From contig NZ_CP108423.1 of assembly GCF_035917235.1 (NCBI RefSeq), positions 1,550,001-1,614,000 on the forward strand: a stretch of 64,000 nucleotides of DNA. The letters are read 5' to 3'. How positions within the stretch are numbered: position 1 is the first letter of the stretch; each line of letters opens with the position of its first letter. This DNA comes from Streptomyces sp. NBC_01294. Lineage in GTDB: Bacteria; Actinomycetota; Actinomycetes; Streptomycetales; Streptomycetaceae. Positions 38,101 through 46,255 of this stretch are shown here, in pieces. The notes below the pieces were generated by a model that was given only the letters and a program-made list of their open reading frames with translations, had not been told where the DNA came from and did no database searches. A program made the position numbers and the translations under genes.

Positions 38101-39344
38101 TGACCGGCCACACCGACCAAGTGCGTTCGGTGGCGTTCAGCCGCGACGGGAACACCCTCGCCACCGCGGCCGCCGACCGCACCGCACGCCTGTGGGACGT
38201 GGACACGGGCAAGACGCGCACCACCCTGACCGGCCACACCAACCAGGTGGACGCGGTGGCGTTCAGCCCCGACGGAAACAAGCTCGCCACCGGCAGTCAC
38301 GACCTCACGGCCCGCCTGTGGGACGTGGCCACCCGCACGACCCTGATCGGGCACAAGAACGCCGTGCGTGCGGTGGCGTTCAGCCGCGACGGAGACACCC
38401 TCGCCACCGCCGGCGCCGACCGGACCGTGCAGCTGTGGAACGTCGCCACCGGCGAGCCCCGCCATGCCCCCCTGCGCCACACCCAGCGGGTGCATGCGGT
38501 GGCGTTCAGCCCCAAGGGCAACCTCCTCGCCACCGCCACCGCCACCGCCGCCACCACCGAGGCCGACCCGCGCTCCGCCCCCGGCAACGCGGTGCAACTG
38601 TGGGACGTGGGGGACGCGGCCACCGTCACTCCCGGCACCACCCTGACCGGCCACACCGGCACGGTGCACTCGGTGGCGTTCGACAAGGACGGAACGACCC
38701 TCGCCACCGCCGGCGCCGACAAGACCGTACGGCTCTGGGACACAGCCACGGGCAAGCCCCGCCGCAGTCCGCTCAGGCACCCGAACCAGGTGTACGCGGT
38801 GGCCTTCAGCCCCGACGGAACCACGCTCGCCACCGCGGGCTCCGACTACCGGGCGCGGCTGTGGGACGTGGCCACGGGCAAGGAGCACTGTCCGCTCGCT
38901 CATGCCGACCAGGTGCACTCGGTGGCGTTCAGCCCCGACGGAAAGACGCTCGCCACCGCAGGCGCCGACTACCAGGCGCGGCTCTGGGACGTGGCCGGCT
39001 GCACGCTCCGCACCACCCTGACCGGCCACACGGGCATGGTGCACTCGGTGGCGTTCAGCCCTGACGGCAAGACCCTCGCCACCGCCGGCGCCGACAAGAC
39101 CGTACGGCTGTGGGACGTGGCCGGGAAGGAGACCCGGGCCACGCTGACCGGCCACACCGGCACGGTGTACACGGTGGCGTTCGACAAGGACGGAACGACC
39201 CTCGCCACCGCGGGCGACGACCAGACCGCACGGCTGTGGAACGCCGCTCTCCCCAGCCATGAAAGGGCCATCGAGAAGGTACGCCGGGCCGTCAACCGCG
39301 ACCTCACCCCGGAGGAGCGGAAGGCGTACCTGCCGGAGCGGTGA
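35124..39344 (+). CDS. Trypsin-STAND NTPase-TM-WD40 conflict protein
   Basis: 1406 residues from GTG at 35124. Order: a trypsin-like protease at ~15-210 with an intact triad (His in 'VLVTCAHVVQ', Asp in 'YEDVAVVRL', Ser in 'TTGFSGGPVV'); a novel-STAND-type NTPase from 'CPYRGLEPFTAEQARWFVGR' with Walker A 'GPSGSGKSS' (~259) and Walker B 'VVLVIDEFEELL' (~335); a transmembrane helix 'NTVLAVALAAVVLVSGGIFL' (~681-700); and 14 WD40 repeats from ~766 to the end, enough for two seven-bladed propellers. STAND proteins are ligand-gated NTPase switches. Here the propellers are the probable sensor and the protease the probable effector. Trypco1 is coupled 4 nt upstream. Confidence 0.93.
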   Translation: MGGADQTQDIDPAPGLAGAVAEVLGPDGKPVGAGFLVAEDVLVTCAHVVQATGGGPGETVRLLFPHAEGAPQSRGVVLQEGWRDSAYEDVAVVRLSSAPTGVEVLPLGSAAGCKDHRVHSFGFPEQAPMGGHYGYAVAGDLLPATDGRGSLLQLTGANDLTTGFSGGPVVDEVSGLVIGMLTEITAPDAFGKGQGIAYVTPTQVLREVWPDLAWQDQCPYRGLEPFTAEQARWFVGRTEAVNQVLNGLKRQQRLTLLLGPSGSGKSSLVEAGVLPALAAGGAVPFSEEWLPVLARPRQNLLVELERAGLPGAATDGIAAAITRKLADEPSYRRVVLVIDEFEELLAHPATLEEQQRRVAATDQITMAVESPAPISVILIMRDDFYPQLAALARMLEAAMPGLLNVPSALSQGDLHDIITLPAQTMGVRFQPGLPEHIIKDVLASTPEGATAGQAPVTMLPLLELTLSQLWHRRQDGFLTHEAYESIGGVTGSLTTWCDTALGQLPTAHRPIAQRILTSLVQPADPAHHVPAIRKQVSLRELRDLAADPHAAPGGDRAIDEVLAALTRHRIIITHTPRTPGRPDVPAGPPVAELIHDSLILDWGTLREWVVQDHLFQKWLDRAHERHTRWVEKGRDPGDLLGGTALAEGLDWAEQRRLPGEIRAFLTASRQRQQAVIRRSKRMNTVLAVALAAVVLVSGGIFLALQTAKDERNRALSRQIAAQSGTLINAHPDLASLLAVQAYDTGHTRESEERLQTAAALPLLQRLSGPSRPVHAVAFNSAGNILAAAGADGTVRLWDADTGTTRTTLTGHTDTVHSVAFSPDGHTLATAGADHTARLWDMATGKPHTTLQHTGPVRSVAFSPDGTTLATAGANKAVDLWDVGDTAHARDARQAGDVEHVTTHEPRTTLTGHTGTVLSVAFGTDPGTLATAGADGTVRLWDVDTGTTRTTLTGPTSQVLSVAISPDGKTVATAGADNQARLWDVATGEFHTTLTGHTDQVRSVAFSRDGNTLATAAADRTARLWDVDTGKTRTTLTGHTNQVDAVAFSPDGNKLATGSHDLTARLWDVATRTTLIGHKNAVRAVAFSRDGDTLATAGADRTVQLWNVATGEPRHAPLRHTQRVHAVAFSPKGNLLATATATAATTEADPRSAPGNAVQLWDVGDAATVTPGTTLTGHTGTVHSVAFDKDGTTLATAGADKTVRLWDTATGKPRRSPLRHPNQVYAVAFSPDGTTLATAGSDYRARLWDVATGKEHCPLAHADQVHSVAFSPDGKTLATAGADYQARLWDVAGCTLRTTLTGHTGMVHSVAFSPDGKTLATAGADKTVRLWDVAGKETRATLTGHTGTVYTVAFDKDGTTLATAGDDQTARLWNAALPSHERAIEKVRRAVNRDLTPEERKAYLPER
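37420..39260 (+). repeat. 14 WD40-encoding repeats (~126 nt unit)
   Basis: Near-identical units of about 126 nt each encode 'GHTxxVxSVAFSPDGxTLATAGADxTxRLWD'-type WD40 blades. The high nucleotide identity between blades suggests recent duplication or recombination within the gene. Two units (blades 3 and 9) carry insertions of about 15-20 residues. Confidence 0.9.
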
Positions 39345-39396
39345 GCCCGCCGGGTACGCCCTCCGCGCGCCCTCCGCCGCACGGCCTCCGCACGCC

Positions 39397-40662
39397 CTAG
39401 CGGGAGGCGGGGCCGGTCCAGCCGGCCGGGACGTGGCCGAGGCGGATGCGCTGCGGGTGGTCCCCGACGGGGACCGAGACCCGCTTGGTGCCGGTGGCGA
39501 AGTCGATGGCGGTGACCTGGTCGGCGCCGCTCTCGGAGATGACACAGGCCGTTCCGTCGCCGTCGACGGTGGCCCAGTACGGCTTGGCGGCGGGGACGAG
39601 CGGCCCCTCGGCGAGGGTGGCGCGGTCCACGACGGTCGCGTAGTCGTCCATGGTGCCCGCGATGCAGAGCTTCGCCCCGTCGGGGCTCATGGACATGCCG
39701 TGGTGGCGGGAGTCGTTGACCCAGGTGGTGCGGTCGGCGCTGGTGGCCGGGTTCATGGGGAGGTTCTTGAGGCGGGTGATGCGGTCGGAGGCCACGTCGT
39801 ACTCGAGGAAGCCGTTGAAGAACGACACCTGGAAGTAGAGCTTCGACTCGTCGGGGCTGAAGGAGACCGGGCGTACGGAGTCGGACAGGTCGCGGCGGCC
39901 GAAGGCGTCGAGCCGCTCCCGCATGTCGATCACCCGGACCGTGCGGAAGGTCTGCGCGTCGACCACGGTGATCTTCCGGTCGCCCTTCGTCCAGTCCAGC
40001 CAGGGCGCGTCGAGGGCGGTGTTCACCTCGCCGATGGAGCTGTTCCACAGGAAGCGGCCGTCGCGGGTGAAGGTGTTCTCGTGCGGCTTGTCCCCGGTGC
40101 CGAAGGAGCCGAGCTGGCGCCCGGTGGCGATGTCCAGGACGTGCACGGTGTTGGAGGTGGAGGCCGAGACGGCGATGCGGGTTCCGTCCGGGGAGACCGC
40201 CATGTGGTCGGAGCGGAAACCGGATACCGGGAAGCGCCAGTTGATCCGTCCCGAGGTCACGTCGATGGACACGACGTCGGCGAAGCTGGGGCGGGAGGCG
40301 ACGACGGCGGATCCGTCGGGGGTGGTGAACATGTCGTCGACGAACTGGTCGTGGCCCTCGCCGGCGCTCTCCCGGATGCCGAGGAAGAAGGCGAGCTTCA
40401 CGGGGTTGAGGTAGATCTCGCGGAGCCGTTCGGCCTTGTCGGGGATCATGTTGATCCGGCCGACCTTGGTGAGGTTTCCGGTGGAGGCGAGGACGTCCGC
40501 GGTCCCCTCCCAGTTGTTCCCGACGAAGAGCACCTCGCGCAGGCCGTCGCCGGGGCCGGAGGCCGGTGCGGCCGGTGCCGGCGTCAAGGCGGTGAGCAGG
40601 GTGGCCGCGGCCAGCACGCCCAGGGTTCGCACGGCTCGCACGGTTCGTACGGTTCGCAACAT
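39397..40662 (-). CDS. Secreted beta-propeller protein (YncE-like)
   Basis: 421 residues from the ATG at 40662. A signal peptide is present: basic n-region built from an RTVR repeat ('RTVRTVRAVRTL'), hydrophobic 'GVLAAATLLTALTPAP', then an AxA-like cleavage site. The mature part is a chain of YncE/cytochrome-d1-like propeller blades ('HMAVSPDGTRIAVSASTSNT', 'VRPVSFSPDESKLYFQVSFF', 'HHGMSMSPDGAKLCIAGTMD', 'YWATVDGDGTACVISESGAD'). No catalytic motif or heme site is obvious, so it is probably an extracellular binding protein. It converges on the STAND gene (52 nt between stops). Confidence 0.88.
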   Translation of the reverse strand: MLRTVRTVRAVRTLGVLAAATLLTALTPAPAAPASGPGDGLREVLFVGNNWEGTADVLASTGNLTKVGRINMIPDKAERLREIYLNPVKLAFFLGIRESAGEGHDQFVDDMFTTPDGSAVVASRPSFADVVSIDVTSGRINWRFPVSGFRSDHMAVSPDGTRIAVSASTSNTVHVLDIATGRQLGSFGTGDKPHENTFTRDGRFLWNSSIGEVNTALDAPWLDWTKGDRKITVVDAQTFRTVRVIDMRERLDAFGRRDLSDSVRPVSFSPDESKLYFQVSFFNGFLEYDVASDRITRLKNLPMNPATSADRTTWVNDSRHHGMSMSPDGAKLCIAGTMDDYATVVDRATLAEGPLVPAAKPYWATVDGDGTACVISESGADQVTAIDFATGTKRVSVPVGDHPQRIRLGHVPAGWTGPASR

Positions 40663-40737
40663 CCGCTCAACTCCGGTGTGGGAAAGGGATGGAGAGGCTG
40701 CCTCCTGTTACCGGCCGGTAAGATAGGGGGAACGCCG

Positions 40738-40769
40738 AAAGGGCGCAACCCCTACGGGGTGCGCCCTTT
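40738..40769 (-). terminator. Terminator downstream of xdhC
   Basis: The stem AAAGGGCGC-A-ACCCC (40738-40752) with GGGGTGCGCCCTTT (40756-40769) has one bulged A and a 3-nt loop (TAC). A T-run flanks it on the plus strand and AAA on the other side. It lies 24 nt past the xdhC stop. Confidence 0.88.
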
Positions 40770-40792
40770 TCTCACGTTCGGCCGTCACTCCT

Positions 40793-41944
40793 TCAAGCGA
40801 CGGAACCGATCCTGTCGATCACCGTGTTCGAGACGTCCGGGTGGATCGGGATGTGCGCGCCGGTGAGGGCCGCGCCGGTGCCGCCGCGGCGGTTCGCGAC
40901 GATCTCGGCGGCGATGGACAGCGCGGTCTCCTCCGGGGAGCGGGCGCCGAGGTCCAGGCCGATCGGGGAGCGCAGCCGGGCCAGTTCGAGCTCGGTCACG
41001 CCGACCTCGCGCAGCCGCTTGTTGCGGTCCTCGTGGGTGCGGCGGGAGCCCATGGCGCCGACGTAGGCGACGGGAAGTCTGAGGGCCAGTTCGAGGAGCG
41101 GGACGTCGAACTTGGCGTCGTGGGTGAGCACGCACAGGACGGTCCGGCCGTCCACGTCCGTGGTCTCCAGGTAGCGGTGCGGCCAGTCGACGACGATCTC
41201 GTCCGCCTCGGGGAAGCGGGTCTTCGTCGCGAAGATCGGCCGCGCGTCGCACACGGTCACGCGGTAGCCGAGGAACTTGCCGATCCGCACGAGGGCGGAG
41301 GCGAAGTCGATGGCACCGAAGACGATCATCCGCGGGGCCGGGACGCTGGACTCGACCAGGACCTTCAGCGGCTCTCCGCAGAGCCTGCCGTCGGCGCCGA
41401 TCTCCAGCACGCCGGTCCGGCCGGCGTCGAGCATGGCGCGGGCCTCTTCGGCGATGGTGCGGTCCAGCTCGGGGTGTCCGCCGAATCCGCCCTGGTGGGC
41501 GCCTTCGGTACGGACGAGCACGGCGCGGCCCATCAGCTCGGCCGGGCCCTCGGCCATCCGGGCGACCGCCGCCGCCTCACCCCGGGCCGCGGCGGCCAGG
41601 CCGGCCGCGAACACCTCCCTGACGGGCGAGTCCACGGGGACCGGGGTGACGAGGATGTCGATGATTCCGCCGCAGGTCAGGCCTACGGCGAAGGCGTCGT
41701 CGTCGCTGTACCCGAAGCGCTCCAGGACGGTCTCGCCGTCCTCCAGCGCCTGTCGGCACAGCTCGTACACCGCACCCTCCACGCATCCACCGGAGACCGA
41801 GCCGATGGCGGTGCCCTCGCTGTCGACGGCGAGGGCCGCCCCGGGCTGCCTGGGCGCGCTCCCGCTGATCGCCACGACCGTGGCGACGGCGAAGTCACGT
41901 CCCTGCTCGACCCACCGGTTCAGCTCTTCGGCGATGTCCAGCAT
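40793..41944 (-). CDS. xdhC: XdhC-family molybdenum cofactor insertion protein
   Basis: 383 residues from the ATG at 41944. The XdhC/CoxI N-terminal domain ('DFAVATVVAISGSAPRQPGA', 'IGSVSGGCVEGAVYELCRQA') is followed by a Rossmann-like C-terminal domain ('RMIVFGAIDFASALVRIGKF', 'LPVAYVGAMGSRRTHEDR'). XdhC proteins bind Moco, promote its sulfuration and insert it into xanthine dehydrogenase. The position downstream of the NCS2 permease and the xdh subunit genes fits that role. A gap of 113 nt with short repeats separates it from the permease. Confidence 0.95.
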   Translation of the reverse strand: MLDIAEELNRWVEQGRDFAVATVVAISGSAPRQPGAALAVDSEGTAIGSVSGGCVEGAVYELCRQALEDGETVLERFGYSDDDAFAVGLTCGGIIDILVTPVPVDSPVREVFAAGLAAAARGEAAAVARMAEGPAELMGRAVLVRTEGAHQGGFGGHPELDRTIAEEARAMLDAGRTGVLEIGADGRLCGEPLKVLVESSVPAPRMIVFGAIDFASALVRIGKFLGYRVTVCDARPIFATKTRFPEADEIVVDWPHRYLETTDVDGRTVLCVLTHDAKFDVPLLELALRLPVAYVGAMGSRRTHEDRNKRLREVGVTELELARLRSPIGLDLGARSPEETALSIAAEIVANRRGGTGAALTGAHIPIHPDVSNTVIDRIGSVA

Positions 41945-42007
41945 GGGGGGCCTCCTCGGAGAGGTTCGATTTCCAGTATCGGATACGTGGAGGGTGCGGT
42001 TTTGTTC

Positions 42008-42049
42008 GTACGGATCAGGCGGTACGGATCAAGCGGTACGGATCAGGTA
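42008..42049. repeat. 14-nt direct repeats upstream of xdhC
   Basis: Three adjacent copies of GTACGGATCAGGCG (second copy with A for G, third diverging after GATCAG) lie in the gap between the permease stop and the xdhC start. They may be protein-binding sites or a slippage product. Confidence 0.85.
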
Positions 42050-42057
42050 CGGCCTGG

Positions 42058-43521
42058 TCAGCCGACCCCGAGCCAGCCCTCGATCGGGTGGAGGGCGAAG
42101 AAGACCAGGAAGATCCCGGTCAGCGCCCACATGAAGCCGCCGATCTCACGGGCCTTGCCCTGAGCGATCTTGATGGCGACGTAGGAGATGACGCCGGCGG
42201 CGACACCTGCGGTGATCGAGTAGGTGAACGGCATGATCACGACGGTCAGGAAGACCGGGATCGCGGTCGCGCTGTCGGACCAGTCCACGTGGCGGGCGTT
42301 CTGCATCATCATCGCGCCGATGACGACCAGGGCGGCGGAGGCGACCTCACCCGGGACGATCTGGGTGATCGGGGTGAAGAAGAGGCAGGCGGCGAAGAAC
42401 AGACCGGTGACGACGGAGGCGAGACCCGTGCGGGCTCCCTCACCGACGCCGGTCGCGGACTCGACGAACACGGTCTGGCCGGAGCCACCCGCGACGCCAC
42501 CGATGGCGCCACCGGCGCCGTCGATGAACAGGGCCTTGGACAGACCCGGCATGCGGCCCTTGTCGTCGGCCAGCTTGGCCTCGGTGCCGACACCGATGAT
42601 GGTCGCCATGGCGTCGAAGAAGCCGGCGAGCACCAGCGTGAAGACGATCATGCCGACCGTCATGTAGCCGACGTCGCCCCAGCCGCCGAAGGAGACGTCG
42701 CCGAAGAGCGAGAAGTCCGGCATCGAGACCGCGGAGCCGTCGAGCTCCGGCGGACCGTTCTTCCAGGCCTTCGGGTCGATGTCCACGATGGCGTTGAGGA
42801 TCGCGGCGAGGATGGTGCCGCCGACGATGCCGATCAGGATCGAGCCGGGCACCTTGCGGGCCTGGAGCATGAAGATCGCGATCAGGGTGATGGCGAAGAG
42901 CAGCACGGGCCAGCCGGACAGCTCACCGGTCGCGCCGAGCTGGACGGGGGGCATGAACTCCCCGCCGTTGCCGACGAAGCCGGCCTTCACGAAGCCGATC
43001 AGGGCGACGAAGAGGCCGATGCCCATGGTGATGGCGTGCTTGAGCGCGAGGGGGATCGCGTTCATGATCATCTCTCGGAGGCCGGTGACGACCAGGAGAC
43101 AGATCACGACGCCGTAGACCACGCACATGCCCATGGCCTGCGGCCAGGTCATCTGCGGGGCCACCTGCGAGGCGAGCACACCGGAAACGGAAAGGCCTGC
43201 GGCGAGGGCCAGCGGGACCTTGCCGACGAAGCCCATGAGGAGCGTGGTGACGGCCGCGGCGAAGGCGGTGGCGGTGATGATCGCCGATCCGTCCATCACG
43301 GTGCCCGCGACGTCCTTGCCCGAGAGGAGCAGGGGGTTGAGCAAGAGGATGTACGCCATGGCCATGAAGGTCGTGATACCGCCACGGACCTCGTTGCCGA
43401 CGTTGGAGCCTCTGTGCGTGATGTGAAAGTAGCGGTCGAGCCAAGAACGACCGGCGGGGTTGCGAGAGCCGTCGCCGGCCTCTTCCGCGGTGGTCTTGGG
43501 CTCCACAGACGATTGGGTCAT
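42058..43521 (-). CDS. NCS2-family purine permease (AzgA-like)
   Basis: 487 residues from the ATG at 43521. After a charged 40-residue N-terminus come about 12 hydrophobic segments, beginning 'RGGITTFMAMAYILLLNPLL', the usual AzgA/GhxP entry motif. 'GMGIGLFVALIGF'-like and 'FDAMATIIGVGTEAKLADDK' segments are the substrate-region signatures of this family. It is expected to import hypoxanthine/guanine/adenine or related purines with protons. It sits between xdhC and the xanthine dehydrogenase genes, all on the same strand, which supports a purine substrate. Confidence 0.94.
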   Translation of the reverse strand: MTQSSVEPKTTAEEAGDGSRNPAGRSWLDRYFHITHRGSNVGNEVRGGITTFMAMAYILLLNPLLLSGKDVAGTVMDGSAIITATAFAAAVTTLLMGFVGKVPLALAAGLSVSGVLASQVAPQMTWPQAMGMCVVYGVVICLLVVTGLREMIMNAIPLALKHAITMGIGLFVALIGFVKAGFVGNGGEFMPPVQLGATGELSGWPVLLFAITLIAIFMLQARKVPGSILIGIVGGTILAAILNAIVDIDPKAWKNGPPELDGSAVSMPDFSLFGDVSFGGWGDVGYMTVGMIVFTLVLAGFFDAMATIIGVGTEAKLADDKGRMPGLSKALFIDGAGGAIGGVAGGSGQTVFVESATGVGEGARTGLASVVTGLFFAACLFFTPITQIVPGEVASAALVVIGAMMMQNARHVDWSDSATAIPVFLTVVIMPFTYSITAGVAAGVISYVAIKIAQGKAREIGGFMWALTGIFLVFFALHPIEGWLGVG

Positions 43522-43749
43522 GGTGCCTAACTCCCAAGGTTCAAAGGGGCACCCGCGTGGGGATTGGAGATTGCGGGATTTGGGATGGTGCGTTTGGCTG
43601 CACGACCCGGGGTGACGGCCCGAGGCGACGCGAAATGTTCACTGCGTGTACTGCGGGTAGTGCGGGGGTGACCGCTGGTACTACGTGGGGGTTCTTGCAG
43701 GGGTACTGCCAGGTGAAGGGACCGCGAGCGGTGCGGTGCTTCGTATGTA

Positions 43750-43801
43750 CTCCGGGCGGTGTGCGGTGAAGTGTGACGTTCCCGAGTCACACCGCCCGGA
43801 G
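43750..43801. promoter_or_regulatory. 14-bp inverted repeat in permease upstream region
   Basis: Perfect arms CTCCGGGCGGTGTG (43750-43763) and CACACCGCCCGGAG (43788-43801) are separated by 24 nt. They may act as a second terminator of the xdh operon or as an operator for the permease; the sequence does not decide. Confidence 0.55.
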
Positions 43802-43811
43802 AGTCTGTGGG

Positions 43812-43839
43812 GGTCCGGGGGCCTCGCGGCCCCCGGACC
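43812..43839 (-). terminator. Terminator downstream of the xanthine dehydrogenase operon
   Basis: A perfect 12-bp stem (43812-43823 with 43828-43839) and a 4-nt loop TCGC lie 8 nt past the xdhB-type gene's stop. There is no T-run. Confidence 0.88.
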
Positions 43840-43847
43840 ACGCCGTC

Positions 43848-46253
43848 CTAGAGGGTCCCGGTAAGGGCTTCCGGACGGATCGGCGTCTTGTTGAGCTCCA
43901 GACCCGTCGCCTGCCGGATCGCCGCGAGGACGGCCGGGGTGGACGAGAGGGTCGGGGCCTCGCCCATACCGCGAAGGCCGTAGGGCGCCTTCGGGTCGGC
44001 GAGCTCCAGGACGTCGACCGGGATGGTCGGGGTGTCCAGGATGGTCGGGATCAGGTAGTCCGTGAAGGAGGGGTTGCGCACCTTCGCGGTCTTCGGGTCC
44101 ACGATGATCTCTTCCATGATCGCCACGCCGAGACCCTGGGTGGTTCCACCCTGGATCTGGCCCACCACGGAAAGCATGTTGAGCGCCTTGCCGACGTCCT
44201 GCGCGGTCGCCAGCTCGACGACCTTGACGAGGCCGAGCTCGGTGTCCACCTCGACGACCGCGCGGTGCGCGGCGAAGGTGTACTGGACGTGGCCGTTGCC
44301 TTGGCCGGTGACCAGGTCGAACGGGACGGTCGGGTGGTGCCGGTACTCCAGCTCCAGGTCGATCGCGTCCTCGCCCTCGAGGATGTCGGCCAGGTCCGCG
44401 AGGACCTCGCCGCCGTCGGTGACGACCTTGCCGCCCTCGAGCAGCAGCTCGGCGGTGGCCCACGCCGGGTGGTAGGAGCCGTTCTTGCGGCGCCCGATCT
44501 CCAGGACGGCCTCGCGGACGGCCTCACAGGTGTTCTTCACGGCGCCACCGGTCATGTACGTCTGCCGCGAGGCGGACGTGGAACCGGCGGAGCCGACCTG
44601 CGTGTCGGCCGGGTGGATGGTCACCTGCGTGACACCCAGCTCGGTGCGGGCGATCTGCGCGTGGACGGTGATGCCGCCCTGGCCGACCTCCGCCATGGCC
44701 GTGTGGACCATCGCGACGGGCTCGCCGTTGATGACCTCGAGGCGCACACGGGCGGTCGAGTAGTCGTCGAAGCCCTCGGAGAAGCCGACGTTCTTGATGC
44801 CGACCGCGTAGCCGACGCCGCGGACGACGCCTTCGCCATGGGTGGTGTTGGACAGACCGCCGGGCAGCGCGCGGACGTCCGCGTTCTCGCCGGCGCTCTC
44901 CCACTGGCGCTCCGGCGGCAGCGGGCGGGACTTGACCCGGCGCAGCAGCTCGGCGACGGGCGCCGGCGCGTCCACGACCTGGCCGGTCGGCATGACCGTG
45001 CCCATCTCCATGGCGTTCAGCTGGCGGAACTCGACCGGGTCCATGCCCAGCTTCGCCGCGAGCTTGTCCATCTGGGCCTCGTACGCGAAGCAGGCCTGGA
45101 CGGCGCCGAAGCCGCGCATCGCGCCGCAGGGCGGGTTGTTCGTGTAGAGCGCGATCGCCTCGATGTCCACGTCCTCCAGGACGTACGGACCCACCGAGAG
45201 GGAGGAGGCGTTGCCCACGACCGCCGGGGAAGCGGACGCGTACGCGCCGCCGTCCAGGACGATCTTGCACTTCATGTGCGTGAGCTTGCCGTCCTTGGTG
45301 GCGCCGTGCTCGTAGTAGAGCTTCGCCGGGTGACGGTGCACGTGGCCGAAGAACGACTCGAAGCGGTTGTAGACGATCTTGACCGGCTTGTTCGTGGCCA
45401 GGGCCAGGAGGCAGGCGTGGATCTGCATCGAGATGTCCTCGCGGCCACCGAAGGCACCGCCGACGCCGGAGAGCGTCATGCGGACCTTCTCCGGCGGGAG
45501 GCCGAGGACCGGGGCGATCTGCTGGAGGTCCGAGTGCAGCCACTGGGTGGCGACGTACAGCTCGACGCCGCCGTCCTCGGACGGCACGGCCAGGCCGGAC
45601 TCCGGGCCGAGGAAGGCCTGGTCCTGCATGCCGAAGGTGTACTCGCCCTCGACGATGACGTCGGCGCGCTTGCGGGCCTCTTCCACGTTGCCGCGGATGA
45701 TCGGCTGGCGGTGCACGATGTTCGGGTGCGGGACGTGACCGATGTGGTGGTCGTCGCGGCCCTCGTGGATCAGCGGCGCGCCCTCGGCGAGGGCGGAGGC
45801 CTCGTCCGTGACGAGCGGCAGCTCACGGTAGTCGATCTTGATCTTGGCGGCCGCGCGGCGGGCGGTCTCCGGGTGGTCGGCGGCCACGAGGGCGACCGGC
45901 TCACCGTGGTGACGTACCCGGCCGTTGGCGAGAACCGGGGTGTCCTGGATCTCGAGGCCGTAGTTCTTCATCTCGGCCGGCAGGTCGTCGTACGTCAGCA
46001 CCGAGTACACGCCGGGCATGGCGAGCGCCTCGGATATGTCGATGGAGACGATCTCGGCGTGGGCGACGGTGCTGCGCAGGGTCTGGCCCCACAGCATGTC
46101 CTCGTGCCACATGTCCGAGGAGTAGGCGAACTCGCCGGTGACCTTGAGGGTGCCGTCCGGGCGCAGCGTGGACTCGCCGATGCCGCCCTTGTTGTGGTTC
46201 TGCGTGACGTTGGTCGGCGTACCCGCCGGAACCGTGCGCGTGTTCTGAGCCAT
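43848..46253 (-). CDS. Xanthine dehydrogenase molybdopterin-binding subunit
   Basis: 801 residues from the ATG at 46253. It belongs to the aldehyde oxidase/xanthine dehydrogenase large-subunit family: 'LRSTVAHAEIVSIDISEALA', the Moco-binding 'SGVGGAFGGREDISMQIHAC', 'PPCGAMRGFGAVQACFAYEA' and the catalytic-Glu region near 'LYGLRGMGEAPTLSSTPAVL' (here 'GLRGMGEAP'). It binds the Mo-pterin and hydroxylates hypoxanthine and xanthine. The gene lies 2 nt after the 2Fe-2S subunit gene; the enzyme needs the FAD subunit upstream and XdhC for maturation. Confidence 0.95.
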   Translation of the reverse strand: MAQNTRTVPAGTPTNVTQNHNKGGIGESTLRPDGTLKVTGEFAYSSDMWHEDMLWGQTLRSTVAHAEIVSIDISEALAMPGVYSVLTYDDLPAEMKNYGLEIQDTPVLANGRVRHHGEPVALVAADHPETARRAAAKIKIDYRELPLVTDEASALAEGAPLIHEGRDDHHIGHVPHPNIVHRQPIIRGNVEEARKRADVIVEGEYTFGMQDQAFLGPESGLAVPSEDGGVELYVATQWLHSDLQQIAPVLGLPPEKVRMTLSGVGGAFGGREDISMQIHACLLALATNKPVKIVYNRFESFFGHVHRHPAKLYYEHGATKDGKLTHMKCKIVLDGGAYASASPAVVGNASSLSVGPYVLEDVDIEAIALYTNNPPCGAMRGFGAVQACFAYEAQMDKLAAKLGMDPVEFRQLNAMEMGTVMPTGQVVDAPAPVAELLRRVKSRPLPPERQWESAGENADVRALPGGLSNTTHGEGVVRGVGYAVGIKNVGFSEGFDDYSTARVRLEVINGEPVAMVHTAMAEVGQGGITVHAQIARTELGVTQVTIHPADTQVGSAGSTSASRQTYMTGGAVKNTCEAVREAVLEIGRRKNGSYHPAWATAELLLEGGKVVTDGGEVLADLADILEGEDAIDLELEYRHHPTVPFDLVTGQGNGHVQYTFAAHRAVVEVDTELGLVKVVELATAQDVGKALNMLSVVGQIQGGTTQGLGVAIMEEIIVDPKTAKVRNPSFTDYLIPTILDTPTIPVDVLELADPKAPYGLRGMGEAPTLSSTPAVLAAIRQATGLELNKTPIRPEALTGTL

Positions 46254-46255
46254 GG

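Larger units (their letters stand above)
43522..43847. other. Intergenic region with tandem hairpins between permease and xdhB
   Basis: These 326 nt hold no gene that I can support. They contain the permease promoter region and the two hairpins described separately (43750-43801 and 43812-43839), which lie immediately downstream of the xanthine dehydrogenase operon. Confidence 0.7.
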
